64,000 nucleotides of DNA from Haematobacter massiliensis (lineage in GTDB: Bacteria > Pseudomonadota > Alphaproteobacteria > Rhodobacterales > Rhodobacteraceae), in contig NZ_JGYG01000001.1 in assembly GCF_000740795.1 (NCBI RefSeq), positions 558,001 to 622,000 on the forward strand, in the 5' to 3' direction. Shown here piece after piece: positions 8,435-17,769 of the stretch (the first letter of the stretch is position 1; every line of letters begins with the position of its first letter). A program made the position numbers and the translations under genes. A model generated the notes under the pieces. The model saw nothing but the letters and a program-made list of their open reading frames with translations, was not told the DNA's origin and did not search any database.

Positions 8435-11400
8435 TTACTTCCGCTCTTTCAACGCAGCCAGGATGGCAAAAGGGCTATCCGGATCAATACGATCGTTGCG
8501 GGGCGGGCGCGCTTCAAAGCTTCGCGGCTGATCGGAGCGCTTTTCCTTGCCCTTGCCGCCGTGACGACCCTCTTTGCCCTCGAACTTCTGCCGCTTGCCG
8601 TGGTGATCCGGCTTGCCGCCTTCGGGTTTGTTCCTGCGTTCACCGCGCGGTTGGCCCTGGGACTGACCCTCACGCCGCTCACCCCGGTTTTCGCCCGCAG
8701 CCTGTTCGCCTGCCTGACGCTCTCCGTTTTGACGTTCCCCGTTTTGGCGCTCCTGACGGCCGCGCGAACGGCCTTCGCCGCGAGGGGCGTTGCGGTTGTG
8801 ACGCGGCCGGGGCGCCCAGACGAAGGTATAGAACACCTCCGACTCGACCGGCTCTACCGGAGCTTCCACGCCATCTTCCGCCGCCAGAGAGCGAAGGGCC
8901 TCGTCTGAGACCGGAATTGCGCCGAGCGCGTCGTCAGAGGTGACCTCGGGCGCCATATCGGAGCCGGTCTCATCCGCGGGGTCGTCAGGCTCCTCGTCCG
9001 GGAAGGCAGGTGTGCGCACGGGCTGGCCGGGCACGAGGCCGTCCACGGCTTCCACCGGCACACGCGCATCCTCCAGGTCCGCCTCCGCTCCGGTCGCATC
9101 GAACACCGTATCGGCGCCGGAAGCGACGGCCTCCACATCTTCAGCAAGACCCACGGGCATCTCCCGCAGCGCAGCTTCCTTGGCCGCCTGCTCTGCCCGG
9201 ACCTTGGGCCGCTCGCCCCGCTCCGCCTTGAAGCCCAGACCTTCCATCAGGTCAGAGAACTGCTCCAGCGTCATGCCGGTGATGGAGAGCATCTCGGGCG
9301 TCGCCTCGAAGCCGGCACGCCAGTCCTTCGCACGGAGCAGGTCTGCCAAACGCTCCAGCATGTCGATGCGAATCGCCCGCTTGCCCGCCGGACGATAGCC
9401 CGCGAGCGTATAGTGCTGCTTCGGCACTTCGACGATGTTCGGAATGGTGACAAGTCCGGGCGGCGGGCTTTCGGGGAATTCCTGCAAGCCGTTGGCGAGC
9501 GACCACAGCACCAGCCGAAGCCGGGTCGGTGCGGGTTTCAGCAGGACCGGCAAGAAGATCGTATACTGGCCGAATCGAATACCGTGCTTGCGGAAGGCGC
9601 CGCGCGCTTCCTGATCCAGCTGCTTGACCTCATCAGCCACCTGATCGCGCGGCAGGACACCCAGCGACTCCACCAGCCGGAAGGCAAACCCGCGTGCCAG
9701 GCCGGTAAGCGTCTCATCCTTCGACAGGGCGACCAGCGGCTCGAACTGAGTGGCCACCTTCCGGTCGATGAAATGCTGGAGCCTGCGGCGGACCTTCTCC
9801 GTCACGTCGGGGCCGGCTTCCTCGTCCACGAAAGGCTCGACCTGCGGGCGCATTGGATCGGCTCCGGCAATGAGCTTGCCTACCGCGGAAGAGCCCCACA
9901 TCAGGCCGCCCTGCTCGGTAAAGTCCAGCTCGGTATCCGGCGCGTTGTAGAAACGGTCGGCCCGCAGATGGAATTCCGGCTTCAGCGCCTGAAGGCCCGC
10001 CGAGCGCAACGTACGCGCCTCATCCGGGCCGGACGTTGCGTCCTGATGGAAGCGGAAGCCTTCCAGCCGGCCGACGAATTCGCCCTCGACCGTCACTTCG
10101 CCCTTGTCGTTCACCTCAGCCACAAGGCTCTCCTTTTGCTTCAACCGCCGCAGGAGCACACTGGTGCGCCGGTCGACAAATCTCTGGGTCAAACGCATGT
10201 GAAGCGCGTCCGACAGCCGGTCTTCTACCGCGCGGGTTTCGCCGCGCCAATGGTTTTCATCCGCGACCCAGCCGCTTCGCTGCGCTACGTATGTCCAGGT
10301 GCGGATATGTGCGAGCCGCTTCGACAGCGCGTCGATATCGCCGTCCGTCCGGTCGATCCGCTTCACGTTTCGGGCGAGCCAGTCATCGGGTACCCGTCCG
10401 TCAGCTTGCAGGAAACCATGGATTCGCGCCAGCAGTCCCGCATGTTCCGTAGGGGAAATTCCTCGAAAGTCGGGAATCCGGCACACATCCCACAAAAGCC
10501 GCACGCCCGCAGTACCCCTTACAAGGTCCAGCGTTTCCGGCATTGCGGCCAGATGACGAAGCGCCGCCAGATCATCCGCCTCCCGCGCCCGGGTGAGCCA
10601 TTCATTGCCGGTTCCAGCCTCCAGCGAGGCGATGAGCCGTTCTACGGAGCCGAACGACAGATCGGAATTGCGCCACTGCAGCTTGCGGATCGGAGCGAAA
10701 CGATGGTTCTCGATCGCGTCCACCAGCTCCTCCGGCAGCGCGCGCGCCTCGCCCGTCACGCCGAAACTGCCGGGTTGGGTGTGGCGGCCTGCGCGCCCGG
10801 CGATCTGACCCATCTCATGGGGGAAAAGCGGGCGCATGCGGTGCCCGTCGAATTTCGACAGCGCCGAGAAGGCGACATGACCGATGTCGAGGTTCAGCCC
10901 CATGCCGATCGCATCGGTCGCCACGAGGTAGTCCACATCGCCATTCTGATAAAGCGCGACCTGTGCGTTCCGCGTCCGGGGGCTGAGACTGCCCGTCACC
11001 ACCGCACAGCCGCCCTTCTGCCGCCGGATCAGCTCCGCATTGGCATAGACGTTCTCCACCGAAAACCCCACGATGGCTGACCGGGCGGGCATCCGGCTGA
11101 TCTTCTTGGAGCCATTGTAGCTCAGCTTGGAAAACCGCTCGCGATGGAGGAAGGTCGCCCCCGGAACGAGCGCGGCAATCGCGCCGCGCATCGTGTCGGA
11201 GCCCAGAAACATCGTCTCGTGCAAGCCGCGCGCGCGTAGAAGCCGGTCGGTGAAGACATGACCGCGCTCCAGATCCGCGCAGAGCTGAATTTCGTCCACC
11301 GCAACGAAATCGGCGCCGATCTCCTGCGGCATCGCCTCCACCGTGCAGACCCAGTAGCGGGCGCGCTCGGGCACGATGCGTTCCTCACCCGTCACCAGCG

Positions 11401-11575
11401 CCACGACGGATGGCCCGCGCTGCGCCACGATACGGTCATAAACCTCGCGCGCGAGCAGGCGGAGCGGCAGGCCGATCACTCCCGTGCGGTGCGCCAGCAT
11501 CCGTTCGATGGCATAATGGGTCTTGCCGGTGTTGGTGGGACCAAGGACCGCCACGATCCTCGTCTGGTCGCGCAT
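8435..11575 (-). CDS. SUV3-like DExH/D-box RNA helicase with long basic tail
   Basis: A 1046-residue superfamily-2 helicase resembling mitochondrial SUV3, the RNA-unwinding partner of the degradosome. Walker A is GPTNTGKT at residues 12-19 and the DExH-like box is VDEIQL near 93. The second helicase lobe carries DAIGMGLNLDI and QIAGRAGR. The middle half is conserved helical sequence. From roughly residue 780 the chain becomes acidic and then strongly Gly/Arg/Glu-rich with short repeats (RQNGE). It ends in DPDSPFAILAALKERK, a short conserved-looking motif. The tail is probably disordered and RNA-binding. Lon-like or nuclease domains are absent. Confidence 0.9.
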   Translation of the reverse strand: MRDQTRIVAVLGPTNTGKTHYAIERMLAHRTGVIGLPLRLLAREVYDRIVAQRGPSVVALVTGEERIVPERARYWVCTVEAMPQEIGADFVAVDEIQLCADLERGHVFTDRLLRARGLHETMFLGSDTMRGAIAALVPGATFLHRERFSKLSYNGSKKISRMPARSAIVGFSVENVYANAELIRRQKGGCAVVTGSLSPRTRNAQVALYQNGDVDYLVATDAIGMGLNLDIGHVAFSALSKFDGHRMRPLFPHEMGQIAGRAGRHTQPGSFGVTGEARALPEELVDAIENHRFAPIRKLQWRNSDLSFGSVERLIASLEAGTGNEWLTRAREADDLAALRHLAAMPETLDLVRGTAGVRLLWDVCRIPDFRGISPTEHAGLLARIHGFLQADGRVPDDWLARNVKRIDRTDGDIDALSKRLAHIRTWTYVAQRSGWVADENHWRGETRAVEDRLSDALHMRLTQRFVDRRTSVLLRRLKQKESLVAEVNDKGEVTVEGEFVGRLEGFRFHQDATSGPDEARTLRSAGLQALKPEFHLRADRFYNAPDTELDFTEQGGLMWGSSAVGKLIAGADPMRPQVEPFVDEEAGPDVTEKVRRRLQHFIDRKVATQFEPLVALSKDETLTGLARGFAFRLVESLGVLPRDQVADEVKQLDQEARGAFRKHGIRFGQYTIFLPVLLKPAPTRLRLVLWSLANGLQEFPESPPPGLVTIPNIVEVPKQHYTLAGYRPAGKRAIRIDMLERLADLLRAKDWRAGFEATPEMLSITGMTLEQFSDLMEGLGFKAERGERPKVRAEQAAKEAALREMPVGLAEDVEAVASGADTVFDATGAEADLEDARVPVEAVDGLVPGQPVRTPAFPDEEPDDPADETGSDMAPEVTSDDALGAIPVSDEALRSLAAEDGVEAPVEPVESEVFYTFVWAPRPRHNRNAPRGEGRSRGRQERQNGERQNGERQAGEQAAGENRGERREGQSQGQPRGERRNKPEGGKPDHHGKRQKFEGKEGRHGGKGKEKRSDQPRSFEARPPRNDRIDPDSPFAILAALKERK

Positions 11576-11605
11576 GGGTGTTCCGATTCCCCCTGAACGG
11601 GGCCT

Positions 11606-12163
11606 CTAGAGTGCCTGACCGGACATCTCGCGATCCAGCCTTTCCACGGCCTTTTCTATGTCGGGCTGATGAGGATGTATAGCCTGCGCCGCATGATAGG
11701 CATCACGGGCAGAGGCATCGTAGCCCATGTCCTCCAGGATCATTCCCAATCCTGAGAGTGCGCCGTAGTGATTGGGATTGAGGGCGAGAGCGCGGCGGAT
11801 ATCATCCACCGCAGGGCCGAACTTACCGGCCTGAAAATAGGCGGAGGCCAGCGCATTCCAGCCTTCGGCGAAGTCGGGGGCATGATCGGTCAGTGCGGTG
11901 AGATGCTCTATCGCCTCCTGCGTGTCGCCGGTTTCCATCGCATCGCGTCCCCGCTGCAGGAGCAGGTCCATGGAGGCAGAACCCGAACGTGACCATTCGC
12001 GTTGCAGATCGCTTTCCGTCCTCTGCCAGGCGGTGTTCTGCGGATCCTTCAGTTCCCGCAGAAGGCGCTGCTCCACTGTCTCCTCCGCATGGAGCGGGAG
12101 TGCGATCACGGCTGCGAAAGCTGCCGTCACGAAAGGATTGAGCTTGGAGACTATCGACACCAT
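11606..12163 (-). CDS. exported tetratricopeptide-repeat protein
   Basis: A 185-residue protein with an N-terminal signal peptide (hydrophobic run ending LPLHA, then EETVEQ). Two or three TPR motifs follow, for example AEGWNALASAYFQAGKFGPA and NPNHYGALSGLGMILEDMGY. It probably acts as a periplasmic scaffold; partners are unknown. The ATG at 12163 gives a proper signal peptide; an upstream in-frame TTG at 12181 is less likely. It lies 30 bases before the helicase gene, on the same strand. Confidence 0.82.
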   Translation of the reverse strand: MVSIVSKLNPFVTAAFAAVIALPLHAEETVEQRLLRELKDPQNTAWQRTESDLQREWSRSGSASMDLLLQRGRDAMETGDTQEAIEHLTALTDHAPDFAEGWNALASAYFQAGKFGPAVDDIRRALALNPNHYGALSGLGMILEDMGYDASARDAYHAAQAIHPHQPDIEKAVERLDREMSGQAL

Positions 12164-12242
12164 AACCTGAAGATAGCGCAAGCGAAGCCGCCTGCGAATA
12201 CCGTCCCACGCTGTGGATGGTCACAATTGGAGGATTTGGGTA

Positions 12243-12530
12243 ATGAGCAATGTCATCGACGAAGCGGTGAAGACCCTTTCGGGCCGCCTGTCGGACGGGT
12301 TCGACGGAAGCGCGAAATTCGTCATCAAGGACGAAGGCGCCATCGTGATCGACCAGTCTGGCGTGCGGGAAGGCGATGACGAGACGGATGTGACACTGAC
12401 GGCTGACGTCAAGACCTTCCAGGCGATTCTCGCCGGCGACCTGAGCCCGACGATGGCCTTCATGAGCGGCAAGCTGAAGCTTGACGGCAACATGGGCACG
12501 GCGATGAAGCTCGGCTCGGCACTGGCCTGA
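12243..12530 (+). CDS. SCP2 sterol-binding domain protein
   Basis: A 95-residue single-domain protein of the SCP2 family, which binds lipids in a hydrophobic pocket. The family pattern is clear: a central run of beta strands (KFVIKDEGAIVIDQSG, DVTLTADVKTFQAIL), then AGDLSPTMAFMSGKLKLDGNMGTAMKL near the end. The natural ligand in bacteria is not established. It is one base from the downstream lysophospholipase-like gene, suggesting a lipid-related pair. Confidence 0.88.
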   Translation: MSNVIDEAVKTLSGRLSDGFDGSAKFVIKDEGAIVIDQSGVREGDDETDVTLTADVKTFQAILAGDLSPTMAFMSGKLKLDGNMGTAMKLGSALA

Positions 12531-12531
12531 G

Positions 12532-13476
12532 ATGCGCCTTGAGCCGGCCCCGCTCCATCTCGGCGCGGACGGCTCGTCCGGGGCCGCGGCCTACTGGCGG
12601 CGGGCGGAGGACGGCACGCGCCTGCGTTTCGCCCTCTGGCCCGCACCCGGCGCTCTCGCCACCGTGCTGCTGTTTCCGGGCCGTACGGAGTATGTAGAGA
12701 AATACGATGCCATCGCCCGTATTCTCCAGGACGCTGGCTTTGCCACCCTTGCTGTCGATTGGCGTGGGCAAGGATTGTCCGCCCACCGAGACCCGGCCAT
12801 CCGCATGGGCGATGTGGAGCATTTCCTGGATTATCAACAGGATGTGCGGGCCATGCTCGCCACGGCCCAAGCGCTCGACCTGCCCTCCCCCGCCCTGCTG
12901 CTCGCCCATTCCATGGGGGGAGCCATCGCACGGCGCGCCTTGCATGACGGGCTGGCAGTAGAGGCAGCGGCCTTCAGCGCGCCGATGTGGGGGCTGACCC
13001 TTCCCGGCCTTACCCGGCCGCTCGCCTGGCTCCTTTCCTCGGTCGCACTCCGCGCAGGAAGACCGGGCCTGTATCCGCCGGGCCATCCCGCGACGCCCTA
13101 TGTGCTGACCGCGCGCCCGGCACTCAACAACCTCACCAGCGATCCGATGATGCTGGCCAAGATGCGGGCGGCGATGGAAGCGAACCCGGAACTGGCGCTT
13201 GGCGGCCCGAGCCTCCGCTGGTTGCATGAGGCGCTGCTGGAAATGCGGGCGCTTGCCACCCTCCCCTCACCCCGGATCCCCGCCTATGCGGGTGTCGGCA
13301 GCGACGAACGCGTGGTGGATGCGCGCGCGATCCGGCGCGGTATGGCACGCTGGCCCGGTGCGGAGGTCGAGATCTTTCCCGGGGCTCGGCATGAGCTGAT
13401 GATGGAAGCACCGCATCATCGCCAGCACTTCATGGAGCACGTCCTCAGGTTGTACCGAAGCCGCGTCAGATCTTGA
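12532..13476 (+). CDS. alpha/beta hydrolase, lysophospholipase-like
   Basis: A 314-residue serine hydrolase related to PldB/monoacylglycerol lipases. The nucleophile elbow AHSMGG places the catalytic serine at residue 127. The oxyanion region is LFPGRTEYVEKY, and the C-terminal histidine is in GARHELMME. It likely cleaves lysophospholipids or monoacylglycerols, and pairing with the SCP2 protein one base upstream fits. Its last 11 bases overlap the end of the convergent Anbu gene. Confidence 0.87.
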   Translation: MRLEPAPLHLGADGSSGAAAYWRRAEDGTRLRFALWPAPGALATVLLFPGRTEYVEKYDAIARILQDAGFATLAVDWRGQGLSAHRDPAIRMGDVEHFLDYQQDVRAMLATAQALDLPSPALLLAHSMGGAIARRALHDGLAVEAAAFSAPMWGLTLPGLTRPLAWLLSSVALRAGRPGLYPPGHPATPYVLTARPALNNLTSDPMMLAKMRAAMEANPELALGGPSLRWLHEALLEMRALATLPSPRIPAYAGVGSDERVVDARAIRRGMARWPGAEVEIFPGARHELMMEAPHHRQHFMEHVLRLYRSRVRS

Positions 13477-14191
13477 TGCGAATGAAACTGTCCCGCAGCG
13501 CATCCGACCAAGCTGCGCTCATCTTCATGAAGCTCTCGTCTCCCGCGTCGATCCGGCGACGCAGCCCGACCTTCAGCTCATCCCGGCGAATCACCAGAAG
13601 ATCGAGCGGCATCCCCACGGACAGGTTCGAACGCAGGGTCGAATCCATCGAAAGCAGCGCGCATTTCTGCGCATCCTCGATCGGCGTTTCCATCGTGACG
13701 ACGCGGTCCAAGATCGGCTTGCCATATTTATGCTCGCCAATCTGAAGGAACGGGGTGTCTTCCGTCGCCTCGATGAAATTCCCCTCCGGATAGATGAGAA
13801 ACATCCGCATGTCGCCGCCCTTGCGCTGCCCGGCAACGATCATGGAAGCGCGCGCGCTCTGATGCATGCGCTCCAGCTTTTCGGACACATCCTGCGAGAC
13901 ATCGGCCAGGGCGTTACCCACGATCTCGGCGACCTTCAGCATGGATTGCGCCTCCATGATGGAAGCGCCATGCCCGCCGTCAGGATCCTTGATCGCCTCC
14001 TTCAACCGCGCGATGGTCGTCTGCGTCACCGACAGGCTTCCCGCTGTCAGGATACAGATCGCCCGGTCGCCCGGTTTTTCGAAGACGAACATCTTCCGAT
14101 AGGTGGCAATATTGTCCAGACCCGCGTTGGTGCGCGTATCCGACAGCATCACCAGCCCTTCGTTCAGAAGGATTCCCACGCAATAGGTCAT
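13466..14191 (-). CDS. Anbu proteasome-like peptidase
   Basis: A 241-residue N-terminal-nucleophile hydrolase of the Anbu (ancestral beta subunit, COG3484) family, related to HslV and 20S beta subunits. Removal of Met exposes Thr2 (MTYCVG) as nucleophile; Asp18 (SDTRTNAG) and Lys33 (TYRKM) complete the proteasome-type active site, so the enzyme looks intact. There is no propeptide. It should form ring-like or open helical oligomers. No ATPase partner (HslU, Mpa) lies nearby. It is the last gene of a four-gene cluster, 35 bases after the transglutaminase-like gene. Substrate and even peptidase activity of this family remain uncertain. Confidence 0.93.
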   Translation of the reverse strand: MTYCVGILLNEGLVMLSDTRTNAGLDNIATYRKMFVFEKPGDRAICILTAGSLSVTQTTIARLKEAIKDPDGGHGASIMEAQSMLKVAEIVGNALADVSQDVSEKLERMHQSARASMIVAGQRKGGDMRMFLIYPEGNFIEATEDTPFLQIGEHKYGKPILDRVVTMETPIEDAQKCALLSMDSTLRSNLSVGMPLDLLVIRRDELKVGLRRRIDAGDESFMKMSAAWSDALRDSFIRIKI

Positions 14192-14226
14192 GGAAGGCAG
14201 TCCCGCAGCTTACAGCGCTGCGAACA

Positions 14227-15048
14227 CTATTGCTGCACGGACTGAACGGCAACCGTTACGTCAAGTCTCTCCTCTCCCGTCCCGCGGGAGATACCCCGGA
14301 TCGGCGCGGCATCCACCGAGTCGTAACCCGACCCCAGACGGATATAGCGTTCATCCGGGCAGCATCGGTTGGCCGCGTCGAAACCCACCCAGCCCAACCC
14401 GGCCACAAACAACTCCGCCCAGGCATGGGCGGCGCGATGCTCCTTGACGGAATCGCCCTTGGCCTCATCTGCCAGCAGATAGCCCGAGACATAGCGCGAG
14501 GGGATATTCTTCAGCCGCGCCAACGTGATGAGCGCATGAGACTGATCCTGACATACCCCCTGCCCGAGGGCGAGCGCCTCCGCCGCGGTCGTGCCTGCAA
14601 CCGTCACGTCCGGCGTATAGGCGATGGCTTCCGACACGGCTTCGGAAAGGCGATGGGCGAGGTCGAGCGCATCCGACACATCGCCCACGCTCGCGGCCAG
14701 ATCTGCGAAGGCGGTATTCGACCGTGTCATCGGCGTATCGCGAAGATAGGCATCCGGCGCGACATATTCCCGGTGGTTGCGCAGGACACCGGAGGTGTCC
14801 ACCGTCTCCACCGTGCCGCTGACAGCGACGGTGATCTCGCTCACCGGACCACGAACAGAGAAACTGGTGACACGATCGCCGGACCCGTCTCTGAAGCTGC
14901 CTCCGGGCAGGCCATCGCTCACCTCTATCGACCAGGCCTGCGTTCTCTGCCCGTCAAAAACGGACGGGGTGAGGCGGAAGCTCTGCACCACACCGCGAAC
15001 AGGAATGTCGTAGTGGTAGATGGTGCGGTGCTGAACATTGAGAATCAT
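14227..15048 (-). CDS. transglutaminase-like cysteine protease of the Anbu cluster
   Basis: A 273-residue COG1305 protein. An N-terminal beta domain (residues 1 to about 95) precedes a papain-like transglutaminase core with Cys166 (GQGVCQDQ), His207 (AAHAWAEL) and Asp223 (GFDAANR) as the expected triad. In bacteria such folds usually hydrolyse or transfer amide bonds. No signal peptide is seen, so it should act in the cytosol. Its start overlaps the alpha-E stop by four bases, showing tight coupling within the cluster. Confidence 0.92.
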   Translation of the reverse strand: MILNVQHRTIYHYDIPVRGVVQSFRLTPSVFDGQRTQAWSIEVSDGLPGGSFRDGSGDRVTSFSVRGPVSEITVAVSGTVETVDTSGVLRNHREYVAPDAYLRDTPMTRSNTAFADLAASVGDVSDALDLAHRLSEAVSEAIAYTPDVTVAGTTAAEALALGQGVCQDQSHALITLARLKNIPSRYVSGYLLADEAKGDSVKEHRAAHAWAELFVAGLGWVGFDAANRCCPDERYIRLGSGYDSVDAAPIRGISRGTGEERLDVTVAVQSVQQ

Positions 15049-15995
15049 CGGGTGTCGCCGCTCAAATAGGCTTCATAGACACTGTGACCCAGCCCTGCGA
15101 TGTCCTGAATGAAGCGTGACAGGAATTCATGCAGTCCTTCATCGAAGATTTCCTCCACCTGGGTATCGGCAAGGGACGCGAGCAGACGCCGGGAGATGCG
15201 TTGTGCTTCGGTCGTTTCCCCGTAGCCACGGGCGAGGCGATCAAGGTGAGAGTTCGCGGAATGCATGCAGGTCAGGAGAGAGCGCGGGCTCTGCGGGTTC
15301 AGGATCAGGAAATGCGCGATCTTCGCCGCCGTCACGTCCCCGCCATAGGCCCAGTGGAAGGCTCGCTGCGCCGACATCGCCCGCAAGAGCGTCGTCCACT
15401 GATAGTTGTCGAGCCCCGACCCCACCAGATCAACCGTCGGGAGCAGAACGTAATACTTCACGTCCATCAGCCGCGCAGTGTTGTCCGCCCGCTCGAGATA
15501 GAAGCCCAAGTTGAGGAAATCGTAGCCATCGTTGCGCAGAAGCGTGGTGTCCATGGCACCGCGGATCAATGCGGACTGGCGCATCGTCCATTCCACCATG
15601 GTGCTGACGTCAAGCTCACTCCGCTCCATGCGCTCCAGTTTGCGCAGCTCCTGGAACGCACCGTTCAGCGCGTCCCAGAGCTGCGCAGTAAGCGCGGTGC
15701 GCACGATCCGCGCATTCTCCCGCGCCATGCCGAAGCAGGAGACGACGGAGGACGGATTGTCCTGGTCGAAGAACAGGTAGCTTTCGATATTGCGTTGAAC
15801 CGGGTCGCCGTATTTGTGCTGGAACCCGGCCGCTGTCCCGGAGGCCTGCAGCAGCGATTCCCACTCGCTGCGATAGCCGTCAGCCGACGGCATGAGTGCG
15901 ATCCGCGCGCCCACTTCGAGCAGCCGTGCCATTGTCTCGGCCCGCTCGATATACCGCGCGATCCAGTAAAGATTGTCTGCCGTCCGGCTCAGCAT
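15045..15995 (-). CDS. alpha-E domain protein (COG2307) of the Anbu cluster
   Basis: A 316-residue all-helical alpha-E (DUF403) protein. It begins MLSRTADNLYWIARYIERAE, the near-invariant family opening, and is rich in helix-forming Arg/Glu/Leu throughout. No catalytic motif is known. In genomes it nearly always accompanies the circularly permuted ATP-grasp, either separately or fused, so it is probably its structural partner. ATG at 15995 is preferred over a longer frame because family homology starts there and it lies four bases after the ATP-grasp stop. Confidence 0.92.
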   Translation of the reverse strand: MLSRTADNLYWIARYIERAETMARLLEVGARIALMPSADGYRSEWESLLQASGTAAGFQHKYGDPVQRNIESYLFFDQDNPSSVVSCFGMARENARIVRTALTAQLWDALNGAFQELRKLERMERSELDVSTMVEWTMRQSALIRGAMDTTLLRNDGYDFLNLGFYLERADNTARLMDVKYYVLLPTVDLVGSGLDNYQWTTLLRAMSAQRAFHWAYGGDVTAAKIAHFLILNPQSPRSLLTCMHSANSHLDRLARGYGETTEAQRISRRLLASLADTQVEEIFDEGLHEFLSRFIQDIAGLGHSVYEAYLSGDTR

Positions 15996-15999
15996 ATCG

Positions 16000-17415
16000 T
16001 CACTCCGCCAGAACCCAGGTGTCCTTGACCCCACCGCCTTGCGAGGAGTTCACCACGAGCGATCCCTCCGTCAGCGCGACGCGCGTCAGCCCGCCCTGCA
16101 CAAGCTCCACGCGCTCTCCCACCAGACAATAGGGCCGGAGATCGACATGGCGGGGCGCGATCCCCTCCTGCACGAAACTCGGCACCGTGGAAAGCGCGAG
16201 CGTAGGTTGAGCGATATAGTTGGAGGGATTGGCGCGGATGCGCTCGGCAAAGGCGGCGATCTGCTCCTTGGTCGATTTCGGGCCGACCAGCATGCCGTAG
16301 CCGCCCGAGCCGTGCACTTCCTTCACCACCAGATCGGGGAGATTTTCCATGACGTATTTATATTCGTCCGCCTTGTGGCATTGCCACGTGGGCACGTTCT
16401 GCAGGATCGGTTCTTCCCCGAGGTAAAAGCGCACCATGTCCGGCACATAGGTATAGACCGCCTTGTCATCCGCCACCCCCGCGCCGGGCGCAGAGCAGAT
16501 GGTGACGCCGCCGGAGCGATAGACATCCATCAGTCCCGGGATGCCCAGCATGGAATCCGGCCGGAAGCAGAGCGGGTCGATATAGGCGTCGTCGATCCGG
16601 CGATAGATCACATCCACCCGCTTCGGCCCTTCCGTCGTCCGCATCCAGACGAATTCCCCCTCCACGAACAGATCCTGCCCCTCCACAAGCTCCACACCCA
16701 TGAGATCGGCCAGGAAGGAATGCTCGTAATAGGCGGAATTGAAGTGCCCGGGCGTCAGGATGACGATGGTCGGGTCGCTGTCGCATTTCTTGGGGGCGAC
16801 AGAGCTCAGAGTCCGCCGCAGAAGCTCGGGGTAGCGGTCCACCGGCGCGATCCGGTTCTCCCGGAAAAGCTGCGGGAACATGCGCATCATGATCTCGCGG
16901 TTTTCCAGCATGTAGCTGACGCCGGAGGGGGTGCGGCAATTGTCCTCCAGCACGTAGAACTGATCCGGCCCTGTCCGCACCAGGTCGATCCCGACGATAT
17001 GAGAGAAAACCCCCCGCGGCGGCATGAAGCCGGCGGCGGCCTTCTCATAGGCTTCGTTGCGATAGACCAGCGATGCCGGAATGCGCCCCGCCCGGATCAT
17101 CTCCCCCCGGCCATAGACATCGGCGAGAAAGGCGTTCAGCGCCCGCGCCCGTTGCTTGATCCCGCGTTCGAGCTTGCGCCACTCGTTCTGGGTGAACACC
17201 CGCGGAAACATGTCGAAAGGAATGAGCCGATCCGGGTCGCCGCCCTCGCCATAGACAGCGAAGGTGATCCCGATACGCCGGAAAAGCGCCTCCGCCTCCG
17301 CCTGCTTCAGCGTTCGGAGTTCGGCAGGCATGGACTTCGTCCAGTCTTCCAATCCTGAATAGGGGGGGCGGACAATCCCGCCATCGAACATTTCATTAAA
17401 ATAGGTCGTCGCCAT
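16000..17415 (-). CDS. circularly permuted ATP-grasp protein (COG2308) of the Anbu cluster
   Basis: A 471-residue protein of the DUF404/DUF407 type. It has YFNEMFDG near the start, then HIVGIDLVRTGPDQFYVLEDN (typical metal/ATP acidic residues), ILTPGHFNSAYYEH and KEVHGSGGYGMLVGP. ATP-grasp folds activate a carboxylate as acyl phosphate and join it to an amine. The product here is unknown. It is the first gene of the cluster, so the promoter should lie just upstream of 17415. ATG 17415 is chosen by family start; the frame opens earlier. Confidence 0.92.
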   Translation of the reverse strand: MATTYFNEMFDGGIVRPPYSGLEDWTKSMPAELRTLKQAEAEALFRRIGITFAVYGEGGDPDRLIPFDMFPRVFTQNEWRKLERGIKQRARALNAFLADVYGRGEMIRAGRIPASLVYRNEAYEKAAAGFMPPRGVFSHIVGIDLVRTGPDQFYVLEDNCRTPSGVSYMLENREIMMRMFPQLFRENRIAPVDRYPELLRRTLSSVAPKKCDSDPTIVILTPGHFNSAYYEHSFLADLMGVELVEGQDLFVEGEFVWMRTTEGPKRVDVIYRRIDDAYIDPLCFRPDSMLGIPGLMDVYRSGGVTICSAPGAGVADDKAVYTYVPDMVRFYLGEEPILQNVPTWQCHKADEYKYVMENLPDLVVKEVHGSGGYGMLVGPKSTKEQIAAFAERIRANPSNYIAQPTLALSTVPSFVQEGIAPRHVDLRPYCLVGERVELVQGGLTRVALTEGSLVVNSSQGGGVKDTWVLAE

Positions 17416-17769
17416 GTCCCGCCGGCCTGCCGTGATCTGCCTCACTTAAGCAGCCCGCTTGGCATTAGGGAAGAGCGGCACCGGCTCATAGGCTTTACCA
17501 CCTGCACGACTGTCGGTCTTTTCATCGCAAAGCCATCACATTCTTCTAATTGTGCCACATTTTTCTGCATCTAGAGCAAGAGCGGCGAAGGAAAAGGCGC
17601 TGTCCGCCGCTTGCTTCACCGCAGAGGCCCGCAACCCGCGCAGAGGAGCATCACCACCCTGTCGGGATGCTCCGCGAAACGACGACCGTCGCCACATTCG
17701 CGCCCGCCATGATCATCCCTCGCGCCTGACGGGGCTGGCCGACGCGGGCGACGCCGCTATCTCTCAGGC
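17416..17769. other. intergenic region, no gene recognised
   Basis: This 354-base gap separates the divergent ATP-grasp and exonuclease genes and should hold both promoters. A locally AT-rich stretch around 17530-17575 is the likely place for the Anbu-cluster promoter. Short open frames here have no coding look. I see no repeat or terminator. Confidence 0.5.

Noticed and set aside
9413-11080. 555-codon open frame on the plus strand opposite the helicase gene
   Set aside because: Antisense shadow of a well-supported helicase; no recognisable domain and unnatural composition.
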